The notes below the pieces were generated by a model. The model did no database searches. It was given only the letters and a program-made list of their open reading frames with translations, and was not told where the DNA came from. This document shows, one piece after another, positions 26,605 through 35,304 of a stretch of DNA of 64,000 nucleotides (its first letter is position 1; each line of letters begins with the position of its first letter). Where the stretch lies: assembly GCF_004348985.1 (NCBI RefSeq), contig NZ_SMKW01000035.1, positions 37,373 to 101,372 of the forward strand. Direction: 5' to 3'. A program made the position numbers and the translations under genes. The stretch is from Saccharopolyspora elongata. Its GTDB lineage: Bacteria; Actinomycetota; Actinomycetes; Mycobacteriales; Pseudonocardiaceae.

Positions 26605-28440
26605 TCAGACGGCGACCATCTCGCGGGCCGCGAGGGCGATGGCGGGAGCGTCGATGCCCGCCTGCCCCAGCAGCTCGGCCGGCGTGCCCGAGCCCGGCAT
26701 GCCGCGCACCGCCAGCACGCGCACCGGCGCCCCGGTGCCCGCGAGGGCGCTGAGCACGGCCTCGCCGAGGCCGCCTTCCGGCCAGTGGTCCTCGGCGGTG
26801 ACCAGCCCGCCGGTCTCGGCGGCGGCCCGCCGCAGCGCGTCGACGTCCACCGGCTTGATCGAGTACAGGTCGATGACGCGGGCCTGGATGCCTTCCCGCG
26901 CAAGCGTTTCCGCCGCCCCGAGCGCCTCGTGCAGGGTGATGCCCGCGCCGACGAGCGTGACGTCGTCGCCGTCGCGCACCACCCGCGAGCCGCCGACCGG
27001 GAACTCCTCGCCGGGCTCGTAGATCACCGGCGTGGCGCCGCGGGTCGTCCGCAGGTAGTTGATGCCGTCGCGGTCGGCCATCTCCGCGACCAGCTGCACG
27101 GTCTGGTTCGCGTCGCACGGGTAGAGCACCGTGCTGCCGTGCACCGCGCGGAACTCGGCGAGGTCCTCCAGCGCCATCTGCGACGGCCCGTCCTCACCGA
27201 TGGACACGCCGGAGTGCGAGCCCATCAGGCGCAGGTTCGCCCGGCTCACCGCGGCCATCCGGATGAAGTCGTAGGCGCGGCTGAGGAACGCGGCGAACGT
27301 CGAGGCGAACGGCACCCACCCGCGCACCTGCATGCCGATCGACGCGGCGACCAGCTGCTGCTCGGCGATGTACATCTCGAAGTAGCGGTCCGGGTGGGCG
27401 TCGCGGAACAGCTCGGCGAAGGTCGAGTTCGACACCTCGCCGTCGAGCGCGACGACGTCGCCACGGCGGTCACCGAGCGCGCGCAGCGCCTCGCCGTAGG
27501 CCTTGCGGGTGGCGACCTCGGTGCCGGGCTCGAACGCGGGCAGCCCGCCACCGGGCGCCGCGAAGACGTGCGGTACCTCGTCGCCGGTCGGCTTCGCACA
27601 GGTCACCCGCAGGTCGCGGCTGCCGCCGAGCTCGCGGATCGCCTCTTCCGGGTGCACCAGCGGCTTGCCGTGGAAGCCCGGCCGGTCCTCGACCTCGGCG
27701 ACGCCCTTGCCCTTCTTGGTGGCCGCCAGCACGGCGACCGGCCGCCCGTCGCCGGACTCGGCGTCCTTCAGCGCGGCCTCCACCTGCTCCGGGTCGTGGC
27801 CGTCGATCTGCAGCACCCGCCACCCGGCGGCGTGCGCCCGGGCGGCGTAGGCGTCGAGATCCCAGCCGTGCATCGTCTGCCCGGTCTGGCCGAGCCGGTT
27901 GACGTCGATCAGCGCGATGAGGTTGTCGAGCTGCTCGTGCCCGGCGTGCTCCAGCGCTTCCCAGATCGACCCCTCGGTCAGCTCGCTGTCGCCGCAGAGC
28001 ACCCACACCCGGTAGGGCAGCCGGTCGAGCCGCTGCGCCGTCAACGCCAGGCCGACGCCGATCGGGAGGCCCTGGCCGAGCGAGCCGGTCGCCACGTCGA
28101 CCCAGGGCAGCACCGGCGTCGGGTGGCCCTCCAGGCGGCTGCCGAACTCGCGGAACGTGAGCAGCTCGGCGTCGTCGATCGCGCCGACCGCCTTCAGGCA
28201 CGAGTAGTACAGCGGGGACGCGTGGCCCTTGGAGAAGATCAGGTGGTCGTTGCGCGGGTCCTCGGGGTGGTCGAAGTCCAGCCGCAGGTGCCCGTCCAGC
28301 AGCGCGGCCATCAGGTCGGCCGCCGACATGGACGACGTGGGGTGCCCGGACCCGGCGGCGCTGCTCGCCCGCACGGAGTCGACCCGCAGCTGCTGCGCCA
28401 ACTCGAATCGGAAGGTCAGATGGTCCATGCCAGGGGACAT
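26605..28440 (-). CDS. tkt: Transketolase (single-chain)
   Basis: 611 residues. Thiamine-diphosphate binding: SGHPTSSMSAADLMAALL, then GDSELTEGSIWEALEHAG...NLIALIDVNRLGQTG; pyrimidine domain EMYIAEQQLVAASIGMQ with the catalytic Glu; C-terminal domain GITLHEALGAAETLAREGI...IDLYSIKPVD. The length matches the shorter transketolase group (about 600-630 residues) rather than the 690-700-residue tkt of the housekeeping pentose phosphate operon, so it may be a second, specialised copy. Start at 28440 or the ATG at 28428; no clear Shine-Dalgarno. No linked pathway genes. An inverted repeat AGGCTTGCCT/AGGCAAGCCT lies upstream at 28480-28529. Confidence 0.9.
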   Translation of the reverse strand: MSPGMDHLTFRFELAQQLRVDSVRASSAAGSGHPTSSMSAADLMAALLDGHLRLDFDHPEDPRNDHLIFSKGHASPLYYSCLKAVGAIDDAELLTFREFGSRLEGHPTPVLPWVDVATGSLGQGLPIGVGLALTAQRLDRLPYRVWVLCGDSELTEGSIWEALEHAGHEQLDNLIALIDVNRLGQTGQTMHGWDLDAYAARAHAAGWRVLQIDGHDPEQVEAALKDAESGDGRPVAVLAATKKGKGVAEVEDRPGFHGKPLVHPEEAIRELGGSRDLRVTCAKPTGDEVPHVFAAPGGGLPAFEPGTEVATRKAYGEALRALGDRRGDVVALDGEVSNSTFAELFRDAHPDRYFEMYIAEQQLVAASIGMQVRGWVPFASTFAAFLSRAYDFIRMAAVSRANLRLMGSHSGVSIGEDGPSQMALEDLAEFRAVHGSTVLYPCDANQTVQLVAEMADRDGINYLRTTRGATPVIYEPGEEFPVGGSRVVRDGDDVTLVGAGITLHEALGAAETLAREGIQARVIDLYSIKPVDVDALRRAAAETGGLVTAEDHWPEGGLGEAVLSALAGTGAPVRVLAVRGMPGSGTPAELLGQAGIDAPAIALAAREMVAV

Positions 28441-28539
28441 GCCCGCAACCGGCGCCGACCAAACGAGCCCTGACGATCCAGGCTTGCCTCGTGGGACTTG
28501 CAGCTGATCGTCCTTGATCAGGCAAGCCTCGGACCTGGT

Positions 28540-28733
28540 TCGTCTTTGAAGCGGCGCAGCCGCTTAGCCCACCCTCGCGGCTCGCACCGCCGCGGGTTCT
28601 CAGGCGTCGCCTCGGGAGGACAGCCCCAGCGCTGTGTATTGGGCATACATGAGTCGGGGATCCCGGACCGAGGGGGCGTTTGAGGTTCCGCCACCCGCAC
28701 CGCTACGCAAAATGACCTGTGCCCTGCTCTACG
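28540..28733. repeat. Dispersed structured element, copy B (about 190 bp, left end degraded)
   Basis: Shares AAGCGGC-GCA-GCCGCTT, the stem CTCAGGCGTCGCCTCGG (28599-28615)/CCGAGGGGGCGTTTGAG (28668-28684) and the apical hairpin TGTAT-TGGGC-ATACA (28635-28649). The left terminal repeat is not recognisable and the right one is diverged (CCCTGCTCTAC). Its right end overlaps the stop codon (28729-28731) of the ATPase gene, so the element may have supplied that stop. Confidence 0.8.
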
Positions 28734-29256
28734 TCAGGTCGCTGTTGCTCAGGCCGGTGAGGAGGCGCTTGATCACCTCGGGATCGATCTCGGCCGTTTC
28801 GTCGACCTGGTGCTCGGCCTGGGCACGCCTGCTGCGGGAGCGGCGCGGCAGCGGCACGGCGTTCGCCGAGACGCCACCCGGCAGCGGCAGCTCGCACCAC
28901 ACGAGGGTGCCGCCGCCGCGCAGGGCGGTCGCGCCGCAGCGGCCGCCGGCGAATCCCGGCGCCAGCGCCGGCGGGACGTTCGCCAGCTCGTCCTCGACCT
29001 CGGCGACGAGGCTATCGCCGCTGAGCCGCAGGCGGACGGTGATGAAACCGGGGGTCTCGGGGTTCGCGCTGTCGACGGCTGCCGTCACCAGCGCGGTCGT
29101 GAGCTGCGAGGTCTCGTCGATCAGCTCCCGCAGGGACCACTCGGCGAGGGTGAACCGGACGAACATCTCAGCGCAGTTCACCGCGCTGGGCAGCGCGATG
29201 AGTCGCAGGTCGTCGACTTGGGCGGTCTGGGTGTTCACCTGGTTGTCGTCCTCCAT
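28729..29256 (-). CDS. RsbW-like ATP-binding protein (HATPase_c_2)
   Basis: 175 residues. LPSAVNCAEMFVRFTLAEWSL, then DETSQLTTALVTAAVDSA resembles the N-box helix of anti-sigma-factor/serine kinase-like ATPases, and LVAEVEDELANVPPAL the G1-like segment; the canonical DNG is replaced by DEL, so nucleotide binding is uncertain. The C-terminal 45 residues (RRSRSRRAQAEHQVDETAEIDPEVIKRLL) are a charged extension. Such proteins regulate sigma factors in actinobacteria. Its extreme C-terminus runs into repeat copy B. Confidence 0.7.
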   Translation of the reverse strand: MEDDNQVNTQTAQVDDLRLIALPSAVNCAEMFVRFTLAEWSLRELIDETSQLTTALVTAAVDSANPETPGFITVRLRLSGDSLVAEVEDELANVPPALAPGFAGGRCGATALRGGGTLVWCELPLPGGVSANAVPLPRRSRSRRAQAEHQVDETAEIDPEVIKRLLTGLSNSDLT

Positions 29257-29659
29257 CCGCGTCCGCTGCGCGCCTTCACCCGTGAGCCTTATCTTGCCAA
29301 CTCGAACGGGTGGCTTGTCTTCAGGGGCGGGACTAGTGGTGTCACCGCTCGCGGCTCGGTTCCGGGCTGGCTTGTCGATCTCTCCGGCGTGCGCACCACG
29401 CGGCGACCGCTCGGCCCCGCCCGGTGCGGTGCCTCAGGTGGCTCGGTGCATCTGTCCGCCATCCCTTGACTGTCTGTTGTGGACGATCTCCGGGGAACCC
29501 CGTTCCAGCGCAGCGAATTCCGGTGCCGAGTGCGGAACGCGTCGGCGCCGGGCAGGCCGGGCACGGTGGTCTGGCCAGAAACGTACGTGACGAATCGCGG
29601 TTGGTACAGACCGGTACGTATCGGTTCCGCAACGGCAGTGCCCGGGCCCGGTGCCCCGC
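29257..29659. other. 403-bp intergenic region
   Basis: Lies between the ATPase start and the aminotransferase terminator. No credible gene. A near-palindrome ACCGGTAC-GTATCGGT is at 29610-29625 and an ACGTACGT at 29581; these could be operators but nothing confirms it. Confidence 0.4.
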
Positions 29660-29688
29660 CGGGGTGCCCGCGGTCGGCGGGCACCCCG
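29660..29688 (-). terminator. Hairpin terminator of the aminotransferase gene
   Basis: CGGGGTGCCCGC (29660-29671) and GCGGGCACCCCG (29677-29688) are exact 12-bp arms with a 5-base loop, seven bases beyond the aminotransferase stop on the minus strand. Confidence 0.75.
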
Positions 29689-29694
29689 ATCGGG

Positions 29695-30957
29695 TCATGC
29701 GAGGGAGTCCAGGCCCTCCCGCATCGCCTTGCCGATCAGGTCGATCTCCGACTCGCTGATGATCAGCGGTGGCGACACCGCCAGCGCCTTGCCCAGCGGG
29801 CGCACGATCACGCCGAGGTCGCGGATCGCGGTCTGCGCGCGGCCCACGGCGCCGGGGTCGGCGGCCAGCACCTCCGGCGCCAGCTCGACCGCGCCGAGCA
29901 GGCCGGTGCCGCCGCGCACCTCGGCCACGGCGGGGTGGTCGGCCAGCTGCTGCAGCGCGTCGTGCAGCGGGCGCTCCAGCTCGTCGGCCCGCGGCAGCAG
30001 CTTCTCGCGCTCCAGGATGTCCAGGTTGGCCAGCGCCGCGGCGGCCACCGTGGGGTGCCCGGAGTAGGTCGCGCCGTGCCGGAACGGGCGGCCCGGGTGG
30101 TTCCAGAACGGCTCGGCCACCCGCTCGGCGACCACCACGCCGCCCAGCGGCAGGTACCCGCTGGTCACGCCCTTGGCGAAGGTGATCATGTCGGGCTGCA
30201 GGCCCCACCGCTCGACGCCGAACCAGGTGCCGACCCGGCCGAACCCGCAGATCACCGCGTCGGCGACGAACAGGATGTCGTGCTCGGCGCAGATCTTGGC
30301 GACCGCCTCCAGGTACCCCGGCTCCGGCGGGTACAGCCCGCCGGCGCCCATCACCGGCTCGGCAAAGAACGCCGCCACCCGGTCGGCGCCGAGCCGGTCG
30401 ATGGCCTCCCGGAGGCCTTCGGCGTCGTCGTGGGCGACCCGGCCGACCTCCGGCACGAGCTGGCCGAACCCGGCCTGGTTGACCTCGATCCCGCCGATGC
30501 TGGTGCCCATGCCGTTGGTGCCGTGGTAGGCGTTGCCGCGGCTGAGGATGTGGGTGCGCTGCGGCTGCCCGCGCTGCGCCCAGTACTGCCGGGCCAGCTT
30601 CGCGGCGGTGTCGATCGACTCGCCGCCGCCGGTGGTGAGGAAGATCTTCGCGCCGTCCATCGGGGCGAGCTGCGAGAGCCGGTCGGCGAGCGCCTCGGCC
30701 GGCGGGTTGGTGAAGTCGTTGAACACGAAGTAGGACTCGAGCTCGCGCATCTGCGCGGCGGCGGCCTCGACGATCTCGGTGCGGCCGTGGCCGACGTTGG
30801 CGTACCACAGGCTCGCGGTGCCGTCGAGGTAGCGGCGGCCCTCCTGGTCGTAGATCCAGACCCCGTCTGCCTTGCTGACGCAGAACTGGCTCTTCTTGAC
30901 CTGGAACATGTCCGCGAACGGGTGCCACAACGCGGTGTCGCGCGGTGCTGTCGACAT
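29695..30957 (-). CDS. Class III PLP-dependent aminotransferase
   Basis: 420 residues from ATG at 30957 with GAAGGAGGACTGC upstream. PLP features: FLTTGGGESIDTAAKL (phosphate binding), NAYHGTNG, FVADAVICGFGRVGTWFG and the Schiff-base lysine in ITFAKGVTSGYLPLGG. The usual aspartate-glutamate pair (DEV..GFGR) is DAV here, with Ala where many family members have Glu. It resembles omega-amino acid:pyruvate and taurine- or putrescine-type aminotransferases. Divergent from the nitroreductase-like gene; no pathway partner. Confidence 0.9.
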   Translation of the reverse strand: MSTAPRDTALWHPFADMFQVKKSQFCVSKADGVWIYDQEGRRYLDGTASLWYANVGHGRTEIVEAAAAQMRELESYFVFNDFTNPPAEALADRLSQLAPMDGAKIFLTTGGGESIDTAAKLARQYWAQRGQPQRTHILSRGNAYHGTNGMGTSIGGIEVNQAGFGQLVPEVGRVAHDDAEGLREAIDRLGADRVAAFFAEPVMGAGGLYPPEPGYLEAVAKICAEHDILFVADAVICGFGRVGTWFGVERWGLQPDMITFAKGVTSGYLPLGGVVVAERVAEPFWNHPGRPFRHGATYSGHPTVAAAALANLDILEREKLLPRADELERPLHDALQQLADHPAVAEVRGGTGLLGAVELAPEVLAADPGAVGRAQTAIRDLGVIVRPLGKALAVSPPLIISESEIDLIGKAMREGLDSLA

Positions 30958-31177
30958 GCAGTCCTCCTTCGGTATCGCGCCCCCAGCTTGGTCGCAGCAC
31001 CCGCCGGTACGCCAGTGCCAAAACGCCGAAATTCGCCGATCGAGTTGGCCAGATCGCCACCGGTGATCACGCGCTGTGACTGCGGGGCCGGTCACAACCG
31101 GGACCTTCTCCTCTGCTCGGTGCCCGCCGCCGACGGCACTGTCGTGGTGTTTGCCGACGCGTGGAGGTGATCAACGC
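30958..31177. promoter_or_regulatory. Divergent promoter region
   Basis: The 220 bp upstream of the aminotransferase and of the + strand unit contain CCGGTCACAACCGG (31089-31102), an imperfect dyad that could bind a regulator of either gene. No ORF is convincing here. Confidence 0.3.
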
Positions 31178-31321
31178 ATGAGTAGCCCTGTGTCAACCCG
31201 AGTCGTCCTCAACCGCACCTCAGGGGAACGTGACGCAAACCAGCCACAAGAAACTGCGAAACGCGGGATTGAGCCGGACGCAACCACAACTGTGAAACGC
31301 GGAGAGGCGGGACTGGCATGA
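31178..31321 (+). CDS. Possible 47-residue upstream ORF coupled to the Acg-type gene
   Basis: An ATG with a strong Shine-Dalgarno (GGAGGTGATC five bases upstream) opens a 47-codon frame that ends in TGA overlapping the ATG of the next gene (ATGA). Its sequence (MSSPVSTRVVLNRTSGERD...) is hydrophilic and unlike any family I know. It could be a translated leader that couples ribosomes into the downstream gene, or chance. Confidence 0.35.
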   Translation: MSSPVSTRVVLNRTSGERDANQPQETAKRGIEPDATTTVKRGEAGLA

Positions 31322-32304
31322 GCTGGCCCCCGATGCTCCGCCGCCAGCCGCCCGAATCCGCCGACGAGCGGCCGTGGACCCCGGAAGAGGTGGCGGTGCT
31401 GGCCGAGGCGGTGCGCCGCGCGCCCTCCGTGCACAACACGCAGCCCTGGTCGCTGCGGGTGCAGGGGCGCGCCGCCGTGCTGCGGCTGCGCTCGACTCCG
31501 GAGCTCGCCCACCACGACCCGGACGGCCGCGACCGGCGGATGTCGTGCGGCGCGGCGGTCGCCAACCTCGCGATCGCGATGCGCGGGCTGGGCTGGGTGG
31601 CCGACGTCCACTGGCACGCCGACGACGGCGAGGCGGCCGTGATCGGCATGCACCGGCGGCCGGCGACCGCGATCGACCGGGAACGCCGCCAGGCCATCGG
31701 CCGCCGAGCGAGCTTCCGGCGCGCCTTCGCCGCGCGCCCGGTCCCGCACCTGGCGCGCACCGCCGTGGCGGCCGCGGCGACCACGCAGGCCACCTGGGTG
31801 GACGGGCCCGCCGAGGAGCACGCGCTGGCGCGCCTGCTCGCCCACGCCGCGCGCACCAACCACGCCGACAAGACCTACCAGCGCGAGCTGGGCGCCTGGA
31901 TCGGGCCGGTCTCGGACGAGGGGCTGCCGGCGGAGGTGCTGCCCACGCGCGGCGTGCCCGCGACCGGCCTGGCGACCGGCGCCACCCGCCTGCCGGACCA
32001 GGCGCAGATCGCCCGGTCGCTGGCGCAGGAATCGGTGCTGGTCTTCAGCACGATCACCGACGGCCCGCGGGACCAGCTGATGGCCGGCGAGGCCGCGGAG
32101 CGGGCCTGGCTGGAGGCGACGCGGCTGGGCCTGGTCGCGTCGGTGATGACGCAACCGCTGCGGTTGTCGGAGGTCCGCGCCGGACTGAGCGTCGAGCTCG
32201 GCCTCGGCGGGATGCCGCAACTGCTGATGCGGATCGGCTACCCGCTGGCGATCCCGGTGCCGCGCGCCGACCGCCGCCCGCTCCCGGACCTGTTCGCCGA
32301 CTGA
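31318..32304 (+). CDS. Acg-family nitroreductase-like FMN protein
   Basis: 328 residues. Starts with a nitroreductase-type segment VLAEAVRRAPSVHNTQPWSLRV (about residue 27), then RDRRMSCGAAVANLAIAMRGLGW and a C-terminal half with GEAAERAWLEATRLGLVASVMTQPL and LGLGGMPQLLMRIGYPL. This two-lobed arrangement is typical of mycobacterial Acg/Rv3131-like proteins that bind FMN and are often dormancy-regulated; many members have lost nitroreductase activity. No DosR box was searched for successfully. Confidence 0.85.
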   Translation: MSWPPMLRRQPPESADERPWTPEEVAVLAEAVRRAPSVHNTQPWSLRVQGRAAVLRLRSTPELAHHDPDGRDRRMSCGAAVANLAIAMRGLGWVADVHWHADDGEAAVIGMHRRPATAIDRERRQAIGRRASFRRAFAARPVPHLARTAVAAAATTQATWVDGPAEEHALARLLAHAARTNHADKTYQRELGAWIGPVSDEGLPAEVLPTRGVPATGLATGATRLPDQAQIARSLAQESVLVFSTITDGPRDQLMAGEAAERAWLEATRLGLVASVMTQPLRLSEVRAGLSVELGLGGMPQLLMRIGYPLAIPVPRADRRPLPDLFAD

Positions 32305-32433
32305 TCGTCCACTGTGTCCATCAGGCCGTCCGGCGGGTCGATCCCGCCCGGTGCGCCGCCTCGCGTCCGGCTGGTGGGACGGGTGGATGCCCGCATTGAC
32401 ATGCCGGTGGTGCTCTGTTGCGATTGATTCGTG

Positions 32434-32505
32434 ATGTTCCCGGTGCTCACGAAGCGGCGGCACGTGGATTTCCGCCGCGTGTCGGCCCAAGCGTGTCGTT
32501 CCTAG
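32434..32505 (+). CDS. Cysteine-type leader peptide upstream of the FMN reductase
   Basis: A 23-codon ORF ends with the segment TKRRHVDFRRVSAQACRS. The pattern basic cluster, H-(I/V)-D-(L/F), R, V, S-A, then Cys near the C-terminus is the hallmark of short actinobacterial leader peptides found before sulfur and cysteine metabolism genes, where ribosome stalling at Cys codons can control expression (cysteine-responsive attenuation). It ends 91 bp before the FMN reductase start. Initiation at ATG 32434 or GTG 32443 cannot be separated. Confidence 0.75.
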   Translation: MFPVLTKRRHVDFRRVSAQACRS

Positions 32506-32596
32506 CGCTCCGCCAGCCCGGGCTCCGCACCGCGGTGGAGATCCGGATCAGCAGGTAGTCCACATCGGACTGAAATCTCGGACCCAGGGAGCACGT

Positions 32597-33157
32597 GTGT
32601 CCAGCGTCCTCGTCATTTCCGGCAGCCCGTCGCGCACCTCGAAGACCGAACGGATCGGTGAGCACATCGCCCAGCGCATCGCGGCGTCCGGCCGCAGCGC
32701 CGACCACCTGCGCGTCCGCGGCCTTCCCGCGGATTCGCTGCTCGGCGCCGACACCCGGGCTCCGGCGATCGCCGAAGCCATCGGCAAGGTCGCCGAGGCC
32801 GACGGCGTCGTGCTGGCCACCCCGACCTACAAGGCGGCCTATTCCGGCCTGCTGAAGGCATTCCTCGACCTGCTGCCGCAGTTCGGCTTCGCCGGCAAGG
32901 CGGTGCTGCCGCTGGCGACCGGCGGCACGGTCGCCCACGTCCTGGCCATCGACTACGCGCTGCGCCCGGTGGTGCACTCGCTGGGCGCCCGCCACGCGGT
33001 GCAGAGCTTCTTCTTGCTCGACAAGCACATCTCGGTGGTCGAAGACCAGCTCAGCGTCCACCCGGACAGCGCCGGACCGCTGGCCGACGTCATCGAGCAG
33101 TTCACCAAGGCCCTCGACGGTGTCCCGCACTCCACCGTCCTCGGCCGCACGGCCTAG
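32597..33157 (+). CDS. ssuE: NADPH-dependent FMN reductase (SsuE-like)
   Basis: 186 residues from GTG at 32597. Flavodoxin-like fold: VLVISGSPSRTSKTERIGEHIAQRI at the N-terminus, then VVLATPTYKAAYSGLLKAFLDLLPQ and LPLATGGTVAHVLAIDYALRPVVHSLGA, the signature of SsuE-type reductases that supply FMNH2 to alkanesulfonate or other two-component monooxygenases. No SsuD partner is adjacent. The upstream cysteine leader peptide fits a role in sulfur scavenging. Confidence 0.85.
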   Translation: MSSVLVISGSPSRTSKTERIGEHIAQRIAASGRSADHLRVRGLPADSLLGADTRAPAIAEAIGKVAEADGVVLATPTYKAAYSGLLKAFLDLLPQFGFAGKAVLPLATGGTVAHVLAIDYALRPVVHSLGARHAVQSFFLLDKHISVVEDQLSVHPDSAGPLADVIEQFTKALDGVPHSTVLGRTA

Positions 33158-33263
33158 CGGCACGAGGCAGAAGGGCGCCGCCCCGCTTGTTCCTGTTGTC
33201 GGCATGATTCCCGAGACGCACCGGGCGGGCTGACGGGCAGCCACAACGCCGAACGGGCGCACG

Positions 33264-34529
33264 TTATGAGACTCGGTGTGCGATGTGGTCGAGTGCGTCG
33301 CTAAGGGTGGATGGCAACGCTGGGCGTTGCTCTGGTAGTGCCACGGTCCGGCGGAGAATGCCTTCTGTCCGTGCCGATGCGATCTCGCCGACCATCGAAG
33401 CCACGTCGGCGGCGACCCGTTCGGCTTCGGACCATGATCCGGCGAGCAGGGATGCTCTGAGCAGGTTCGCCCGGTGAATGTAGAGCGCCCACCGGAAGTG
33501 TTCGCGTCCTTCGGAACGTTCGACGGCGGCCGCCAGGCGCGGGAGTGCCTTGTCGTGGTTGCCGAGGCTGGCGTACACCATCCCCTCGTGTCCGGCGAGT
33601 TCGCGTTCGTCGAACCACCATGACCAGACCGGATCGCGGCCGGTGGTGCCGTCGGTGAATGCGGAACGGGCACGATCGAATACCCGCAGGGCTTCGGTCT
33701 CGTCGCCGAGCGCGGCCAGGGCGCGGGCGGCGCGCACGTCGAACAGTGCCCGGACGCGGCCCGGTAGTTCGGCCCGGTCGCTCATGCGGGTCGAGATCCG
33801 CAGTGCTTCGCGGTCACGGCCGACGTGCACGCTGGCCAGTGCCTGGTTAGTGAGGATGAACCACTGCATTGACGTGTCGCCTGCGATGTGGGCGAGTTCG
33901 AGCGCTTCGGCGTTGACCGCCCGTGCCTCGTCGTGCCGTTCGGCATCGAACAGCAGCCATCCGGAGAGTTCGCCGAGCTCGGCAGTGACGGCTTCGAGGT
34001 CCCGTTCGATCGCCGGTACGTAGCGGCCTTCGCCGAGAATGCCCTGCGCCCGCCGGAAGCACCGCAGGGCGATCGGGGCGACTTCGGCTCCCCCGTGCAC
34101 GCCGTCGAGGGCGACGAGGTGGGAGATCGTCCGGCGCATTTCGTCGAGGTAGTCACTTGTTGCGGGTGCGTCCTGATCGGCTATCGGGAGGATCAACCCG
34201 GATTGGGCCAGTTCGGGGTGATCCTCTGACGCTCGCAGAGCCTTTCCGGTGGGTGGGGTGCTGGTGGAGAACCCGAGTTCGGCGTCATCGGCGGCACCCA
34301 GCACGGCCCGGAACCCGGCGCGGTAGTCCCGTCCGGGGCAGCGCACCGCGCCGCGTTCCAACCGAGCTATGTAGTGCGCGTCGAGGGCTCCGGCTCGTCG
34401 GGTGTGCTGAGTAACCCAGGCGTTGACGGCTTCGGCGAGCTCAGCACGGGACAACGGTTCCCCTGGCACCCGTGGCGAGGGGGTCGCCTCACGGGCTGCG
34501 CGGAGTCGATCGTTACGGGCGCGGGCCAT
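33264..34529 (-). CDS. XRE-type regulator with TPR-like sensor domain
   Basis: 421 residues from ATG at 34529. N-terminal HTH: LSRAELAEAVNAWVTQHTRRAG...YIARLERGAVRCPGRDYRAGFRAVLG (about residues 25-85). The rest is made of helical hairpin repeats (TPR-like, e.g. AVNAEALELAHIAGDTSMQWFILTNQAL, ALAALGDETEALRVFDRARSAF, GMVYASLGNHDKALPRLAAAV). Such proteins are frequent in actinomycetes and may bind peptides or pheromone-like ligands. Divergent from three small genes at 34620-35562, which it may control. Confidence 0.85.
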   Translation of the reverse strand: MARARNDRLRAAREATPSPRVPGEPLSRAELAEAVNAWVTQHTRRAGALDAHYIARLERGAVRCPGRDYRAGFRAVLGAADDAELGFSTSTPPTGKALRASEDHPELAQSGLILPIADQDAPATSDYLDEMRRTISHLVALDGVHGGAEVAPIALRCFRRAQGILGEGRYVPAIERDLEAVTAELGELSGWLLFDAERHDEARAVNAEALELAHIAGDTSMQWFILTNQALASVHVGRDREALRISTRMSDRAELPGRVRALFDVRAARALAALGDETEALRVFDRARSAFTDGTTGRDPVWSWWFDERELAGHEGMVYASLGNHDKALPRLAAAVERSEGREHFRWALYIHRANLLRASLLAGSWSEAERVAADVASMVGEIASARTEGILRRTVALPEQRPALPSTLSDALDHIAHRVS

Positions 34530-34619
34530 GCTGTTGATGCTGCCAGGCGCCCCGATCTGCCCCAACCTGCCCAACCCGAATGCCTAGGTCTGGCGCGGTC
34601 TGGTGTCGATGTTCGAGGC

Positions 34620-34790
34620 ATGCATGAGGCACTGGCGATGTTGCTCGGGCTGCTGGCCTGGTCGGTGATCTTCGTTCCGCTTTTCATCGTGTGGTGGCTG
34701 CCGGGACACCGGGAGAAGCAGGCGCTGAAGGCGGAGGCGCAGCGTCGGGAGGAACGGCTCCGCCGCCGTTTTCCGGGGCGTGCAGCGTGA
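34620..34790 (+). CDS. Small single-span membrane protein
   Basis: 56 residues: one hydrophobic helix (ALAMLLGLLAWSVIFVPLFIVWWL) then a strongly charged tail (KQALKAEAQRREERLRRRF). The TGA overlaps the GTG of the next gene, so the two are coupled. Function unknown. Confidence 0.6.
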   Translation: MHEALAMLLGLLAWSVIFVPLFIVWWLPGHREKQALKAEAQRREERLRRRFPGRAA

Positions 34791-35302
34791 ACGGCCAGCG
34801 TTCAGGGGCGGTGATCCTGGCGCGGCTACGCCCGGAGTACGCGCCGCCGGATCGGCCGCCGGAAGTGCACGCCTACCGCGTCGATCACCTCGTGTGGGTG
34901 TCGCCGTGCGGCGACCGGCTCGCGCCGGACGAAGCCGAGATCGTCGAGCCGTTCACGGGCAACCCGTGCCCGACGTGCCTCATGTTCGCTGCGCTCACCA
35001 GCGAAGCGCCGCCGGTCGCACGCGCTGAGCTCGAAAGCGCGCCGTCGAGCCGGGAGCTTCTGGCTGCGTCCCCGGCGGACGTCATCGTCGAGTCGTCGGG
35101 CGTGATGCTGCTGTACGCGCCGTCCTGGCGCGAGCGCGTCGTCCACTGGGCGAAGCCCAACGAGTCGACCAAGCCGTACGGGGGCGGGACGGTCGTCTCG
35201 GGGCTCTGCGGAGAGATCGGATGGGGGCCGGACGAGCGCCCGCCGGACGGATGGCCGATGTGCTCGGAGTGCATCGAGATCGCGTTCGAGGAGATTTCGT
35301 AG
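34787..35302 (+). CDS. Hypothetical protein with zinc-ribbon-like cysteine pairs
   Basis: 171 residues from GTG at 34787. Cysteines cluster as SPCGD, NPCPTC, SGLCGE and PMCSEC, reminiscent of actinobacterial zinc-ribbon proteins (CGE...C..C ending). The middle segment SGVMLLYAPSWRERVVHWAKPN has no known match. Second gene of a coupled trio next to the XRE-TPR regulator. Confidence 0.6.
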   Translation: MNGQRSGAVILARLRPEYAPPDRPPEVHAYRVDHLVWVSPCGDRLAPDEAEIVEPFTGNPCPTCLMFAALTSEAPPVARAELESAPSSRELLAASPADVIVESSGVMLLYAPSWRERVVHWAKPNESTKPYGGGTVVSGLCGEIGWGPDERPPDGWPMCSECIEIAFEEIS

Positions 35303-35304
35303 GC

